Positions 1-9,254 of a stretch of 64,000 nucleotides of DNA are shown here, in pieces (position 1 is the first letter of the stretch; the number at the start of each line of letters is the position of its first letter). Location: contig CACYJV010000013.1 of the NCBI GenBank assembly GCA_902774815.1, positions 30,459 through 94,458 of the forward strand, in the 5' to 3' direction. The DNA comes from an uncultured Prevotellaceae bacterium. GTDB taxonomy: Bacteria > Bacteroidota > Bacteroidia > Bacteroidales > Bacteroidaceae. Below the pieces are notes generated by a model. The model worked only from the letters and a program-made list of their open reading frames with translations. It had not been told where the DNA came from and searched no databases. Both the position numbers and the translations under genes were made by a program.

Positions 1-1116
1 GATGTGGTAACCGGCATCGGTGCAATAGACCTCCTGTGGATTGTCGCCTGCAACGAGGTTCTGCCATAGCGGATGACCATTCTGACCGTCCCAGATGCGG
101 AACGACCACGGACCGCCGCAGAGTTCAGCACCATCTTCGTTCTGACCCCAGCAGTTGTTGGGCGTTGTCCATTCGTCGTCGCCTGTAACGCCGATGAACG
201 ACGGCAGGTTCGTTGCATAGCGTGTCAGCAGCAGAGCACCGCCGTTCTCGTAGAACGTGCGCAGTTGATTCTTGGCAGCCAGTGCCTCCACTGCGTTGGC
301 AGCGAATGCATCGTGTCCGTCGACACCGCCATCCTTGTGGTAGTGCCACCAGAGGATCTTGCACTCAGAGAGGTCGATCTGCTCCGACTGGATGTCGGCA
401 AACGAAGCATACATCGACTCGGGAACGTTAGCCAGCATCCATGCGCATGCAGCTCCTGCCTCGGGATCCAACTTCGACATATCGGATGCTGCACCTACGA
501 AGACTGCTTTCGGACGACCGATGGCAATGACGGTCACCACATATTTGCTCTCGGCAGTATTGTTGGTGACGGTGTAGGTGACGGGCTCTGAGAAGTCGGT
601 AGCCACACCGCTGAGCGGGCTGATGGTGGCATTCACTGAATACTCAATAGTAGGAACGATGTTACGTACATCTACCGATGCCGGCACGTAGACGATAATG
701 GTCTTTGCCTGCTCGTCAATGATGCCCGTGTAGATGTCGTTGGCCACGAACGAAAGGATGCGTGCCTCATCGTGCAGTACAGATATGTTCCAATCCATGT
801 AGAGGTCGTTCATTCTGACGCGAATGGACTGAGCTTCCTCCATGTTGAGCACTTGACCTTGTGCTATGTCGGCCGTAGCGCCTTCTGTCAGTCGCAGGCT
901 TGTCACCTTCATTGCGTTGCAGGGCGTGCCCTCCGGCAGTCGCACCACGATGCTGCGGCTGGCTAAGTCGATGATGCCAGCATAGCCGTCGAGTGCAATC
1001 TCCTCAATGAGGCAGTTGCCGTTGAGGTCCAACGTGCAGTCATCGTTCTTGTCGCAAGCCGTGAGGCCCAGCATAAGGGCGAAGATGCACATGATATATT
1101 TACTTATTGACTTCAT
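1..1116 (-). CDS. DUF4960-type surface lipoprotein of the fructan-like PUL (3' part beyond window)
   Basis: The reading frame is open from the ATG at 1116 to the left edge (372 codons), so the C-terminus is missing. The start MKSISKYIM leads into a lipobox (LTAC, Cys21), so the protein should be a lipoprotein. Residues about 50-190 look like beta-sandwich repeats. From about residue 195 the sequence GRPKAVFVGAASDM begins a region resembling DUF4960 proteins. From family knowledge, such proteins follow SusC/SusD in Bacteroides fructan loci and sit on the cell surface as glycan-binding lipoproteins. Here it is the third gene after SusC and SusD in the same direction, which fits that role. The DUF assignment is from memory of the family and was not searched. 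Confidence 0.75.
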   Translation of the reverse strand, partial: MKSISKYIMCIFALMLGLTACDKNDDCTLDLNGNCLIEEIALDGYAGIIDLASRSIVVRLPEGTPCNAMKVTSLRLTEGATADIAQGQVLNMEEAQSIRVRMNDLYMDWNISVLHDEARILSFVANDIYTGIIDEQAKTIIVYVPASVDVRNIVPTIEYSVNATISPLSGVATDFSEPVTYTVTNNTAESKYVVTVIAIGRPKAVFVGAASDMSKLDPEAGAACAWMLANVPESMYASFADIQSEQIDLSECKILWWHYHKDGGVDGHDAFAANAVEALAAKNQLRTFYENGGALLLTRYATNLPSFIGVTGDDEWTTPNNCWGQNEDGAELCGGPWSFRIWDGQNGHPLWQNLVAGDNPQEVYCTDAGYHI

Positions 1117-1171
1117 GTTATTTTCGATTGTATGATTATTTTTACTCTATACACTTAACTTTAAACCCAAT

Positions 1172-2923
1172 TTACCAGTTGCCGCAGTTTTGCTTGTAGT
1201 TGCCATTGGCAGCCGAGAACTGCTGATAGGGGATAGGCAGGTATTCGTTCTTGTTAGCCGTGAATCTAGCTTCTTCGTAGATATTGCACTTTCCTTTTTC
1301 GGTAGCATAGTATTCGTTCAGCACGGTGGCAGCTTCGCCCCAGCGTACGAGGTCGAGGAATCGCTCCGACTCCATGGCCAGTTCAAGGCGACGCTCGAAC
1401 TTCACAATCTTCAGAGTCTGCTCCTTTGAGAAACTGCCACTGTATGTCTTGCAGTAGAACTTTACTCCATATTTAGACGGATAACTGGAGATCATTTGCG
1501 TAGAAGCAGCAGCACGCTGACGAATCTGATTGACCAGGCTGATGGCTTCCTGCGTGTTGCCCAACTGAGCCTGAGCCTCGGCACGCATCAGCAGCACGTC
1601 GGCATAGCGGAACACGATGCGGTTCATCGATGTAGCCCAGAATGAACTCTTGATGAGGTAGGTGCCCAGCAGTGCAGGGTCGACGTTCTGTTTCAGTGTG
1701 ACATAGTAGCCATAGAGTCCTCCAGAACGGCTCCAGCTCGACGAGCGGTCCATCATGAAGTTGCTATTGAACATATAGGGCAGTCCAGGCATACCTACTG
1801 TCAGGAACAGACGTGGGTCTGCATTGTCGGTAGCCATGTCGTAGTCGGTTTTATTGTAGCTGTCGATCATGGGCAGACCATCTGCGCCTGTGCGGAATGC
1901 GTTGACAAGATTCTGCGAAGGCTTGTAGAAGTCGCAGCCGCCATCGGTCACGTTGACGATGTTCGGGCAAATCAGACCGTTACCCAGGTTCAGACTTCCG
2001 TACTTTGTACCATCATTGCGAGAGTACTGGATGGCCCACAGCGACTCAGGACCATTCTCAAACTGCTCTTCGGGGCGGAAGTTGTTGTGGATGTCCTTCT
2101 CCAGTGCATAGCCGCCAGCCTGATAGATTTGTGGTGCAGTGTATTCAACGACCTTCTGCAGATCGGCCTCGTTGATAGAGGTCACTTCGTTGGTCTGCTC
2201 GTTGTCCTGACGATAGGCTTTGTAGAGATAAACCTTGGCAAGGAAGGCAGCGCAGGCAGCCTTTGTGGGACGACCCTTGTCGGCCTGCTTGACGGGCAGC
2301 ACCTTGTAAGCCCATTCCAGGTCTTCGGCTATCTTTGCCCAACCCTCGTCGTTGGTGAACTCAGTGTTGGTGATCTGGCCATACTCATCGTAGGTCAGGT
2401 CGGTGCGCAGCACGAAAGGAATCTTCTTGAACAGTCGCTTCAACTGGAAGTGAGCATAGGCACGCAGGAATCTTAGTTCTGCCAATCGCTCCTGCTTCAG
2501 GCTGTAGCTGTCGTCGCAGTTCTCAACGGCATGCATGGCTGCATTGACGCGTGAGAGTGAGTTGTACAGGCGTACCCAGATGTCATTCAGGTTCCAACTT
2601 GTTGAGAGAATGCCCTGCGACACTTCCAACTGGTGGAACACGTCGCCGTCATTGGTTGTAGAACCGCCTTTGTATGCATCGTCAGAGCGCACATCGTAGT
2701 TCCAGAGCGAAAAGGAGGCGTTGATGTCCTCGGCAGTCACGAAGATGGCATAGGCCGATGTCACCTGTTTGTCAACGTATTCCGGCGTGTTCACCTGCTC
2801 GTCAGAGAGTGTGCCTTGCGGAACTTGCTCTTCAAGGAAATTGCTGCAGGAGGTGAGGGCTGCAACAAAGCCGCAGCTAACTGTAAAGACAACGGCCTTT
2901 TTCTTGATATATTTGGTAATCAT
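1172..2923 (-). CDS. SusD/RagB-family outer-membrane glycan-binding lipoprotein
   Basis: A 583-residue SusD-like protein. The ATG at 2923 is preferred over an in-frame TTG three codons upstream. The signal peptide ends in LTSC, giving a lipid-anchored Cys26. The body has typical SusD features: helical N-terminal TPR-like segments with RAYAHFQLKRLF, and a C-terminal region with FRYADVLLMRAEAQAQLGN and VKFERRLELAMESERFLDLV. It should cap the SusC barrel and help capture oligosaccharide at the cell surface. It begins 24 bp after the susC stop and so is almost certainly cotranscribed with it. The neighbouring sugar-binding regulator suggests a fructan or fructose-containing substrate, but the substrate is inferred. 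Confidence 0.95.
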   Translation of the reverse strand: MITKYIKKKAVVFTVSCGFVAALTSCSNFLEEQVPQGTLSDEQVNTPEYVDKQVTSAYAIFVTAEDINASFSLWNYDVRSDDAYKGGSTTNDGDVFHQLEVSQGILSTSWNLNDIWVRLYNSLSRVNAAMHAVENCDDSYSLKQERLAELRFLRAYAHFQLKRLFKKIPFVLRTDLTYDEYGQITNTEFTNDEGWAKIAEDLEWAYKVLPVKQADKGRPTKAACAAFLAKVYLYKAYRQDNEQTNEVTSINEADLQKVVEYTAPQIYQAGGYALEKDIHNNFRPEEQFENGPESLWAIQYSRNDGTKYGSLNLGNGLICPNIVNVTDGGCDFYKPSQNLVNAFRTGADGLPMIDSYNKTDYDMATDNADPRLFLTVGMPGLPYMFNSNFMMDRSSSWSRSGGLYGYYVTLKQNVDPALLGTYLIKSSFWATSMNRIVFRYADVLLMRAEAQAQLGNTQEAISLVNQIRQRAAASTQMISSYPSKYGVKFYCKTYSGSFSKEQTLKIVKFERRLELAMESERFLDLVRWGEAATVLNEYYATEKGKCNIYEEARFTANKNEYLPIPYQQFSAANGNYKQNCGNW

Positions 2924-2947
2924 ATTTGTCAATTATTTAATTTTCAA

Positions 2948-5900
2948 TTAGAACGATACGTTAAGACCGAATGTCACGTTGAGGGGAATAGGATAGCCGA
3001 ACGTGGGAACCTCGGGATCAACACCTGAGTAACTGCCACCCTTGATGGTGAGCAGGTTCTGTGCAGACAGATAGAGGCGTACGCGCTGCATGTAGAGCTT
3101 CTTCACAAGGTCAGTAGGCAGGTTGTAGCCAAACTGGATGGTGCGGAGTTTCAGGAACGAACCGTTCTCAACATAGTATGAACTCACGCGGGTCTCGTTG
3201 TTTGTGTCCATTGTGGTCAGGGCGGGGATGGTCGAACTTGTGTTGTTGGGAGTCCAAGCGTCGAGCACGCGGATGCCTTTGTTCAGGTTAGGCACGTTGA
3301 CGCCAGCCCAAAGGTCGGTCTGCCGTTTGTAGTCGATGGTCATTACGTCGTTGCCTTGTGTTCCCTGCCAGAACATCGTGAAGTCGAAGTTCTTGTACTG
3401 CAGATAGACATTCAGACCATAGGTGAAGTCGGGTGTTGGATCGTAGATCCAGTCCTGATCGGCTTCGGTGATGAGGCCGTCGTTGTTCAGGTCGAGGAAG
3501 CGCATGCGGCCTACGCCAGCGCCCTCTTGAACGGCATGGTTGTCAACCTCTTCCTGATTCTGGAAGATGCCATCGTAGATGTAGCCCACCTGTGCTCCCA
3601 TTGGATGGTCAACAACGCTCTTCACGCCATTGCCGCCGAAGGTACCGCGTGAGGCAATTGTCTCGGGCAGCTTGGTAATCTTGTTGCGGTTGGTGCCGAG
3701 GTTGGCAGTCAGGTCATACTGGAAGTCGCCAGCCTTGCCGCGGTAGCCTAGCGTAAGTTCGATGCCTCGGTTGAGCATCTCACCGGCGTTGATCCACATA
3801 GCACTACCTTCACCCATCACGCCTACGCCAGGCATATTGACGAGGATGTCGGTGGTCTTCTTGTTGTACCAGTCGAAGCTTCCGTAGAGCGAGTTGCCCA
3901 GGAAACCGAAGTCCAGACCGATGTTGGTCTGAGTGGTGGTTTCCCACTTGATGTTGTCGTTACCAATCTGGTTGCGCTTGAAGCCGCTGTCCAGAATGTG
4001 GCCACCATTGGTTCCCTGAATGTCGTAGCCAGTATTGTAGGAGTCACCGCCGAAGTTCAGGCTGCCAGATGTGGTGTAGAGGGTGTAGCGGGCAGTATTG
4101 GAGATTTCCTGGTTACCAGTCTGTCCCCACGAAGCGCGCAGCTTCAGGTTGTCGAGCCAAGACTTGGTGTTCTTCATCCAACCCTCCTCGCTGATGCGCC
4201 AACCCAGTGAGACGGAGGGGAAGGTACCATATTTATTGTTCTTACCGAAGCGGCTGGAACCGTCGCGACGTACGGTGACAGAGGCCAGGTAGCGGTCAGC
4301 ATAGGTGTAGTTGACCTTTCCGAAGAACGACACCAGCGAGAAGCCCGAGCCTGAGCCGTAAGCCTTGTCGGTGCCTTCAGCACCTGCGCTGGGCCACATG
4401 TAGTCGGTGTTCAGCACGTCGTAGTTCTGGCGATAGCCCGAGAACCAAATATCGTCCTGACGGTTGAGCTCCATACCCAACAGAGCGTCGGCACGATGCA
4501 GGCCCACTTCGAAATTGTAGCTGGCCACGGCGTTCCACATCCACTTCATCCAGTGCTCCTGCTTAGCCTCTACGCCATTCTCGTCACGTGCCACGTTACC
4601 ATTCAGAATAGGATAGGTGAAGAAACGTTGCTGTTTCTGGCTGTAGTCGATACCGAAGGTGGTACGCAGGTTGAAGCCTTTGAACGGAGCCAAGTTGAGG
4701 TGGACGTCGCCGAATGTGCGCCAGTAGGTGTAGCGGTTGTCGGCATTGCGGGAGAGCGTGGAGCGGGGATTCTCACGGTCAGCATAGCCACCAGTGAGGT
4801 TGGCATACTCGCCAGAGGTGTTGTAGATGGGGTAGTTGGGATTGAACTGCAAGGCATTCTCAAGGAATCCGCCTGGTGCTCCCACCTCGCTTGTACGGTT
4901 CAGCGTGAAGTTCTCACCAATGGTCAGCACGTCGCCGATGAGTTTGTATTCGGTGTTCATACGAGCAGAGAAGCGTTCGAAGTCGGAAGTCTTAATCACG
5001 CCGAGGTTCTTATAGTAGCCCAGCGAGAAGAAAGCCGAACCACGCTCGTTGCCATTGCTCACACTGACATTGTAGTTCTGTACAACGCCTGTGCGCGTAG
5101 ACTCGTCAAACCAGTCGGTGTTAGCGGCCTCAACGGTGTTGGCAGCATCAAGATATTTGCTCATGATGATGTTGTTCAACTGTGGATTGCCCTGTCCGTC
5201 ATAGCCCCAGTCGAAGCGATAGCCCAGATTGTTGTTGTTGGGGTCGAGATGGTCGTTGACACGAGCTTGCCAGAATGCCTGACCCCACTGCTCGGCGTTC
5301 AGCACCTTCATGCGGTGGGCATACATAGAGGCAGCAATGCTGCCATCGAAGTCGATGCGGACTTTTCCGTCCTTACCTTTCTTTGTAGTGATGATGATTA
5401 CACCATTAGCAGCACGCGAACCGTAAATGCTAGCCGATGCTGCATCCTTCAGTACCTGAATAGACTCGATGTCATTGCCATTCAGTTCGTGCATGCCAGC
5501 CTTTGTTGGCACACCATCAATAATGTAGAGGGGGTCGTTGTCATTCAACGTACCATTACCACGAATGCGTACGGTGGCAGCTCCAGAGGGGTTACCATCT
5601 GCCGAAATGTTCATTCCGGGAACTCTACCCTGAAGAGCTTTCATGGGGTTGTTTTCGTTTTGCTTCTGCAATTCGTCGACATTCACAACGCTGACTGCGC
5701 CTGTGAGGTCGGCTTTACGCTGCACCTGATAACCGGTGACGACCACTTCGTTGAGTTCGTTGGTGTCATCGGTCATGGTGATGTTCATTCCTGCGGCTGC
5801 TGGCAGTTCCTGCGTGGCAAAGCCGATGTAGGAGATGACTAGCGTAGCACCTGAGGCGGTCTTCAGTCGGAAGTTGCCGTCGATGTCGGTGACAGTACCA

Positions 5901-6076
5901 TTCGACGTACCTTTCTCCATGACGGTAGCGCCGATGATGGGTTCGCCTATGTTGTCGACGATGGTGCCGCTGGCTTCAGTCTGTGCAAAAGCAAGTGTGC
6001 TTGCCAGAAGGAAGAAGAACGACAGCATCAGCCGGCGAAAGAGGCTCTGAGCTGAAATTGTTTTCTGCTGTTCCAT
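2948..6076 (-). CDS. SusC/RagA-family TonB-dependent outer-membrane transporter (PUL 1)
   Basis: A protein of about 1042 residues from the ATG at 6076; an in-frame TTG lies two codons upstream. Domains in order: signal peptide ending LAFAQ, a carboxypeptidase-like beta-sandwich domain (SGTIVDNIGEPIIGATV), a TonB-box/plug region (LNEVVVTGYQVQRKADLTGA, then plug motifs IRIRG-like and PLYIIDGVP), and a long beta-barrel ending in Phe (FGLNVSF). It imports oligosaccharides across the outer membrane with the SusD encoded downstream. A -7 element at 6125-6132 and a large inverted repeat upstream suggest regulated transcription. Length and motifs are normal for the family. Confidence 0.96.
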   Translation of the reverse strand: MEQQKTISAQSLFRRLMLSFFFLLASTLAFAQTEASGTIVDNIGEPIIGATVMEKGTSNGTVTDIDGNFRLKTASGATLVISYIGFATQELPAAAGMNITMTDDTNELNEVVVTGYQVQRKADLTGAVSVVNVDELQKQNENNPMKALQGRVPGMNISADGNPSGAATVRIRGNGTLNDNDPLYIIDGVPTKAGMHELNGNDIESIQVLKDAASASIYGSRAANGVIIITTKKGKDGKVRIDFDGSIAASMYAHRMKVLNAEQWGQAFWQARVNDHLDPNNNNLGYRFDWGYDGQGNPQLNNIIMSKYLDAANTVEAANTDWFDESTRTGVVQNYNVSVSNGNERGSAFFSLGYYKNLGVIKTSDFERFSARMNTEYKLIGDVLTIGENFTLNRTSEVGAPGGFLENALQFNPNYPIYNTSGEYANLTGGYADRENPRSTLSRNADNRYTYWRTFGDVHLNLAPFKGFNLRTTFGIDYSQKQQRFFTYPILNGNVARDENGVEAKQEHWMKWMWNAVASYNFEVGLHRADALLGMELNRQDDIWFSGYRQNYDVLNTDYMWPSAGAEGTDKAYGSGSGFSLVSFFGKVNYTYADRYLASVTVRRDGSSRFGKNNKYGTFPSVSLGWRISEEGWMKNTKSWLDNLKLRASWGQTGNQEISNTARYTLYTTSGSLNFGGDSYNTGYDIQGTNGGHILDSGFKRNQIGNDNIKWETTTQTNIGLDFGFLGNSLYGSFDWYNKKTTDILVNMPGVGVMGEGSAMWINAGEMLNRGIELTLGYRGKAGDFQYDLTANLGTNRNKITKLPETIASRGTFGGNGVKSVVDHPMGAQVGYIYDGIFQNQEEVDNHAVQEGAGVGRMRFLDLNNDGLITEADQDWIYDPTPDFTYGLNVYLQYKNFDFTMFWQGTQGNDVMTIDYKRQTDLWAGVNVPNLNKGIRVLDAWTPNNTSSTIPALTTMDTNNETRVSSYYVENGSFLKLRTIQFGYNLPTDLVKKLYMQRVRLYLSAQNLLTIKGGSYSGVDPEVPTFGYPIPLNVTFGLNVSF

Positions 6077-6124
6077 TTGCAATTTTTTTTGTTAGTACTT
6101 AGGTTTTTAAATCATTTTTCGGCA

Positions 6125-6132
6125 CAAAAGTA
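6125..6132 (-). promoter_or_regulatory. Candidate -7 promoter element of PUL 1 susC
   Basis: On the minus strand this reads TACTTTTG, matching the Bacteroidetes -7 consensus TAnnTTTG, with a leader of about 45 nt before the susC ATG. No clear -33 box was identified. Confidence 0.6.
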
Positions 6133-6162
6133 CTTCTTTCGTCTATGCAGGCAGTTAAAAAT

Positions 6163-6219
6163 TCGTTCATCACGTGTAAAAATTGTTGCGATGTAACATT
6201 TTTACAACGAAATGAACGA
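6163..6219. promoter_or_regulatory. Extended inverted repeat upstream of susC promoter, candidate operator
   Basis: Outer arms TCGTTCAT (6163-6170) and ATGAACGA (6212-6219) are perfect inverted repeats. Inside them GTAAAAATTGTT (6176-6187) faces AACATTTTTAC (6195-6205). The centre lies about 60 bp upstream of the -7 element, where an activator site for a hybrid two-component regulator could sit. Function is inferred. Confidence 0.5.
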
Positions 6220-6343
6220 TTATTCTAAGTGCTATTGGTAGTTTTTGCTGTTGGTTTTCATGGCGGATCAGTGCATTCGCAGCCATATTTCTTACCTTTT
6301 GGCTATTATTGTTGTAAGGAAGCTTTGTTCCATACCAAATAGG

Positions 6344-6475
6344 GCATAGCTCCAAATGTTACAAAGCATAGCTCTTGATATAGCAAAGCATAGCTCTTGA
6401 TATAACAGAGCATAGCTTTAGACGTCAAAAAGCATAGTTTTAGATGTTACAGAGCATAGCTATAGAGATGGAAAG
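6344..6475. repeat. Direct-repeat array, six units, 22-bp period (array 1)
   Basis: The word GCATAG recurs at 6344, 6366, 6388, 6410, 6432 (as GCATAGT) and 6454, exactly 22 bp apart each time. The conserved half of each unit reads AGCATAGCTCT, a short dyad AGC-ATA-GCT; the other half varies. The array fills the gap between the regulator stop (6513) and the susC promoter region. The period is not a multiple of three and no ORF follows it. Confidence 0.85.
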
Positions 6476-6512
6476 CCATTGGCTGCTTTACGGAAAGGCA
6501 GAAAGGGAGTGG

Positions 6513-8834
6513 CTATGGCTTGTTGGTAAGTTCAGAGGGGCTGATTCCGAACTCATCTCGGAAGCACTTCGTGAAGTAGCTTGGTGCAGAGAAACCCACG
6601 TCGTAGGCCACCTCGGCGATGGTCTTGTCGGTGGTGAGTAGCATCTGTCTCGCCCGTTGCAGGCGTGCCGTGCGTAGCAGTTCCACGGGCGAGTGCCCTG
6701 TGAGTGCCTTTACCTTTCGATAGAGTTGCACGCGGCTGAGTCCGATTTCTGTGCCCAGATCTTCGACGCTCAAATCGCTATCGGTCATGTGCTCTTCTAT
6801 GATGGCCTTGAAGCGGGCAAGGAATAATCCACCACCTACAGCTTCCTGTGCGAGGGTAGCCTGGTTGTCTTCCAAGGCATTGTTGTCGTGCGAAAGGGTA
6901 TCCTGGCTCTCCTTTGTGGAGGTTTTCATTGTTTCTGGATTCGATTCATGTCCTGGTTCCTGACTGGGAGCCCACAACTCTTTCAGTACACGTCTGTTCT
7001 TGAGCAGATTCTCAATGCGTGCCAGCAGCAGCTGAGCCTCGAAGGGTTTGGTGATATAAGCGTCGGCGCCACTGCGGAAACCTTCAATCTGGTGGGCACT
7101 GAGGGCGCGTGCCGTCAGCAGAATGACGGGGATATGGCTGGTGGCAAGACTCTCCTTGACGTGCTGGCAGAACTCCAGTCCGTTCATGACAGGCATCATC
7201 ACGTCGCTAACGATCAGATCCGGTACGTCGCGCTGGGCAATCTCCAATCCCTGTTTGCCATCAGGTGCTTCGCTGATGGTGTAGAATGGTGCCAATATGG
7301 TGCGCAAATAGGTGCGTATGTCGGCGTTGTCATCGACTACGAGGATGGAGAGCGGGTCGGCTGTTTCCTCTAACGGCTCACTTTCTTGCCCCTCTCTCAC
7401 GGGAAGGGAAGTAGCATCTCCTTGATTCTGGGTTTCCATTTGGGCCAGGTCTTCACTCTCCTCGCTTGGGAAGGTGCTGTAGGTGGGTTTCAAAATGCTG
7501 TCCACCACCTTTGCCAGCTGATCGGCATTGCGACTGACGATTTCAAGCATAGCCCGAGCCTCGGTGTTGTCGTTCTTTACAGACTCAGTATGCTGGAGTT
7601 GCTTCAGGGGTCCGGTGATGAGAGTCAGTGGTGTACGCAGTTGATGGGCTGCCTGTGTGTAGAAGTCAATTTGCTGGCGTGCCATGACAGCACGTTCTTT
7701 GTTGATGCGCATACGGGTGCGCATAAATCTCCAGAAAAAGTATGCAGCCAAGGCTAGCAACACGATGATGCCTGCCGAGAGCAAGGTGATCATTCGTTGG
7801 TTAGCGAGGCGCTGCATATAGTCGTTGGCACGTTCATGGAGTTGCTCGATGTGCTTGCCTTGACGCATCATCTCTTCCGCCTGCATGAGCATGACGTTTG
7901 CGTTGTCGCGCGTGACAATGGCTGCCTTCAGCTGATTGTCGCGCTCGTATTTGTTGCCTTCCAGAATGTTCATGGCCAGTTGGAAGAGTTCGTCACCACG
8001 CGTAGGATAGATGTAGGAAGCGTCGAGGTCGCCATTGATGATGTGCTCGATGCCGCCATTGGCTGTCGCGAGGGCGTCGATGCCACAGAAACGAGTGTTG
8101 ACAGGTCGTTGCTGCTTTTCGGCATACTGCGTGAGCACCTTGCGTGCGCCGAGTGCCATGCGGTCGTTTTGGCCAAAGATGTAGTCGGGGATGGTGGCTG
8201 TTGGGTGTTGGTCGATGAAGTCCTGCATGGCTTTGCAGGCACTTTCCTCCGTCCAGTCGCCTTGAAGCGAAGCCACAATCTTTATGCCCGGATGGTCTTT
8301 CATGGCCTCGACGAATCCCTTATGGCGGTCGATGGCAGGCGACGAGCCTTGCAGTCCCTTGATTTCGAGGACGCTGCCACGGCCGTTCAGCTGGCTTGCG
8401 ATGTAGGTTCCCATGGCATAGCCGACGGCATAGTTGTCGGCACCCATAAAGGCCGTGTAGTTAGGACTGTCGGTCTTGCGGTCGAAGAGGATGACAGGGA
8501 TGCCCTTGCCATAGGCACGGTCGACGGCTGGTGATATGGTGGAAACCTGGTTGGGAGAGACGATGAGCAAGTCGATGCCTGCTGCGATGAGGCTGTCTAT
8601 CTGTGCAATCTGTCGTTGGTCGTTATCGTTGGCGGACACAAAACATAGCTGAACGTCGTCGCGGTCGTAATTAGCGGTATGCAGTTCGTCGATGAGCTTG
8701 TTGCGCCAGATGTCGCTGCTACACTGCGATATGCCGATCGTATAACGCGGCTTTGTGCTGTTGCATCCAAAGAATAATGCTATGGTGGTCAGGAGAATGC
8801 CCCCGAAAAGTATCATTTTTTTTTGGTGTATCAT
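6513..8834 (-). CDS. Hybrid two-component regulator with periplasmic sugar-binding sensor, lacking an ATPase domain
   Basis: A 773-residue protein. It has an N-terminal signal/anchor with LFFGC, then a type-1 periplasmic binding domain (about 30-310, YTIGISQCSSDIW through GIEHIINGDLDASY). A membrane span lies at about 349-369, followed by a HisKA helix pair with the phospho-acceptor His397 in AAHQLRTPLTL. A linker of about 46 residues leads to a receiver domain (about 496-610) with Asp544 in IVSDVMMP, then an AraC-type DNA-binding domain (about 670-773, RVQLYRKVKALTGHSPVELL). The HATPase_c domain with N, G1 and G2 boxes is not present. In Bacteroides, regulators with this sensor type control fructan loci by binding fructose, which fits the adjacent SusC/SusD genes. 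The substrate is inferred. Confidence 0.9.
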   Translation of the reverse strand: MIHQKKMILFGGILLTTIALFFGCNSTKPRYTIGISQCSSDIWRNKLIDELHTANYDRDDVQLCFVSANDNDQRQIAQIDSLIAAGIDLLIVSPNQVSTISPAVDRAYGKGIPVILFDRKTDSPNYTAFMGADNYAVGYAMGTYIASQLNGRGSVLEIKGLQGSSPAIDRHKGFVEAMKDHPGIKIVASLQGDWTEESACKAMQDFIDQHPTATIPDYIFGQNDRMALGARKVLTQYAEKQQRPVNTRFCGIDALATANGGIEHIINGDLDASYIYPTRGDELFQLAMNILEGNKYERDNQLKAAIVTRDNANVMLMQAEEMMRQGKHIEQLHERANDYMQRLANQRMITLLSAGIIVLLALAAYFFWRFMRTRMRINKERAVMARQQIDFYTQAAHQLRTPLTLITGPLKQLQHTESVKNDNTEARAMLEIVSRNADQLAKVVDSILKPTYSTFPSEESEDLAQMETQNQGDATSLPVREGQESEPLEETADPLSILVVDDNADIRTYLRTILAPFYTISEAPDGKQGLEIAQRDVPDLIVSDVMMPVMNGLEFCQHVKESLATSHIPVILLTARALSAHQIEGFRSGADAYITKPFEAQLLLARIENLLKNRRVLKELWAPSQEPGHESNPETMKTSTKESQDTLSHDNNALEDNQATLAQEAVGGGLFLARFKAIIEEHMTDSDLSVEDLGTEIGLSRVQLYRKVKALTGHSPVELLRTARLQRARQMLLTTDKTIAEVAYDVGFSAPSYFTKCFRDEFGISPSELTNKP

Positions 8835-8884
8835 TTGTGTTATTTTTTGAACGAAACTTTAAATATCCGGTGGCATTTTCTGAC

Positions 8885-9145
8885 TATCTTTGCAACCGAT
8901 TATTATTGTTAGGTTAGTTATTTTTTCAGGAAGGTGTGGGCGAACGATCTGTTTCGGAACCAGGTCTGCGACAACCTCAGTACAGCAGAATGCGTCGCCC
9001 CACACCATTATTTTAGGTGCTACGGGCTCTCTGTTCTGAAACCTGAATGTCGCAGTTTGGTTCGAAAAGAGCATGTAACTCCACCTTGGAATCTGTATCC
9101 ACGCGTCGGGAAGCCTTAGTTTCCTAGCGGTCGTGGTAGAGGCTT
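8885..9145 (+). other. Promoter-led, palindrome-rich non-coding element (candidate structured RNA)
   Basis: This fills most of the gap between the regulator (8834) and the GH25 gene (9255). TATCTTTG at 8885-8892 matches the -7 consensus on the plus strand and points into the element, with no convincing gene downstream. Inverted repeats follow. GGTGTGGGCGA (8933-8943) faces TCGCCCCACACC (8995-9006), and the segment starting at 8951 (GTTTCGGAACC...TGCGACA) faces TGTCGCAGTTTGGTTCGAAA (9048-9067). AAGCCT at 9111 faces AGGCTT at 9140. The first two pairings cross, so they would be alternatives or a pseudoknot. RNA status is a guess. Confidence 0.35.
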
Positions 9146-9254
9146 GTGGCCTTTGCGATGACAAAATTAGTGAAATAACTGGAAAAAACAAAAGAAAAAC
9201 GTATTTTTCTTTCATTTTTTTTGAGAAGAAGTGTGTGGCTCGGCTACAATCCTG

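Noticed and set aside
4496-5842. Long plus-strand ORF (448 codons) opposite susC
   Set aside because: It is antisense to a well-supported SusC gene, and its sequence has no protein-family features.
8859-9215. Minus-strand ORF of 118 codons with a hydrophobic N-terminus after the GH25 gene
   Set aside because: It runs through the palindromic element and shows no domain. The signal-peptide look comes from an AT-rich stretch. Kept only as a weak possibility.
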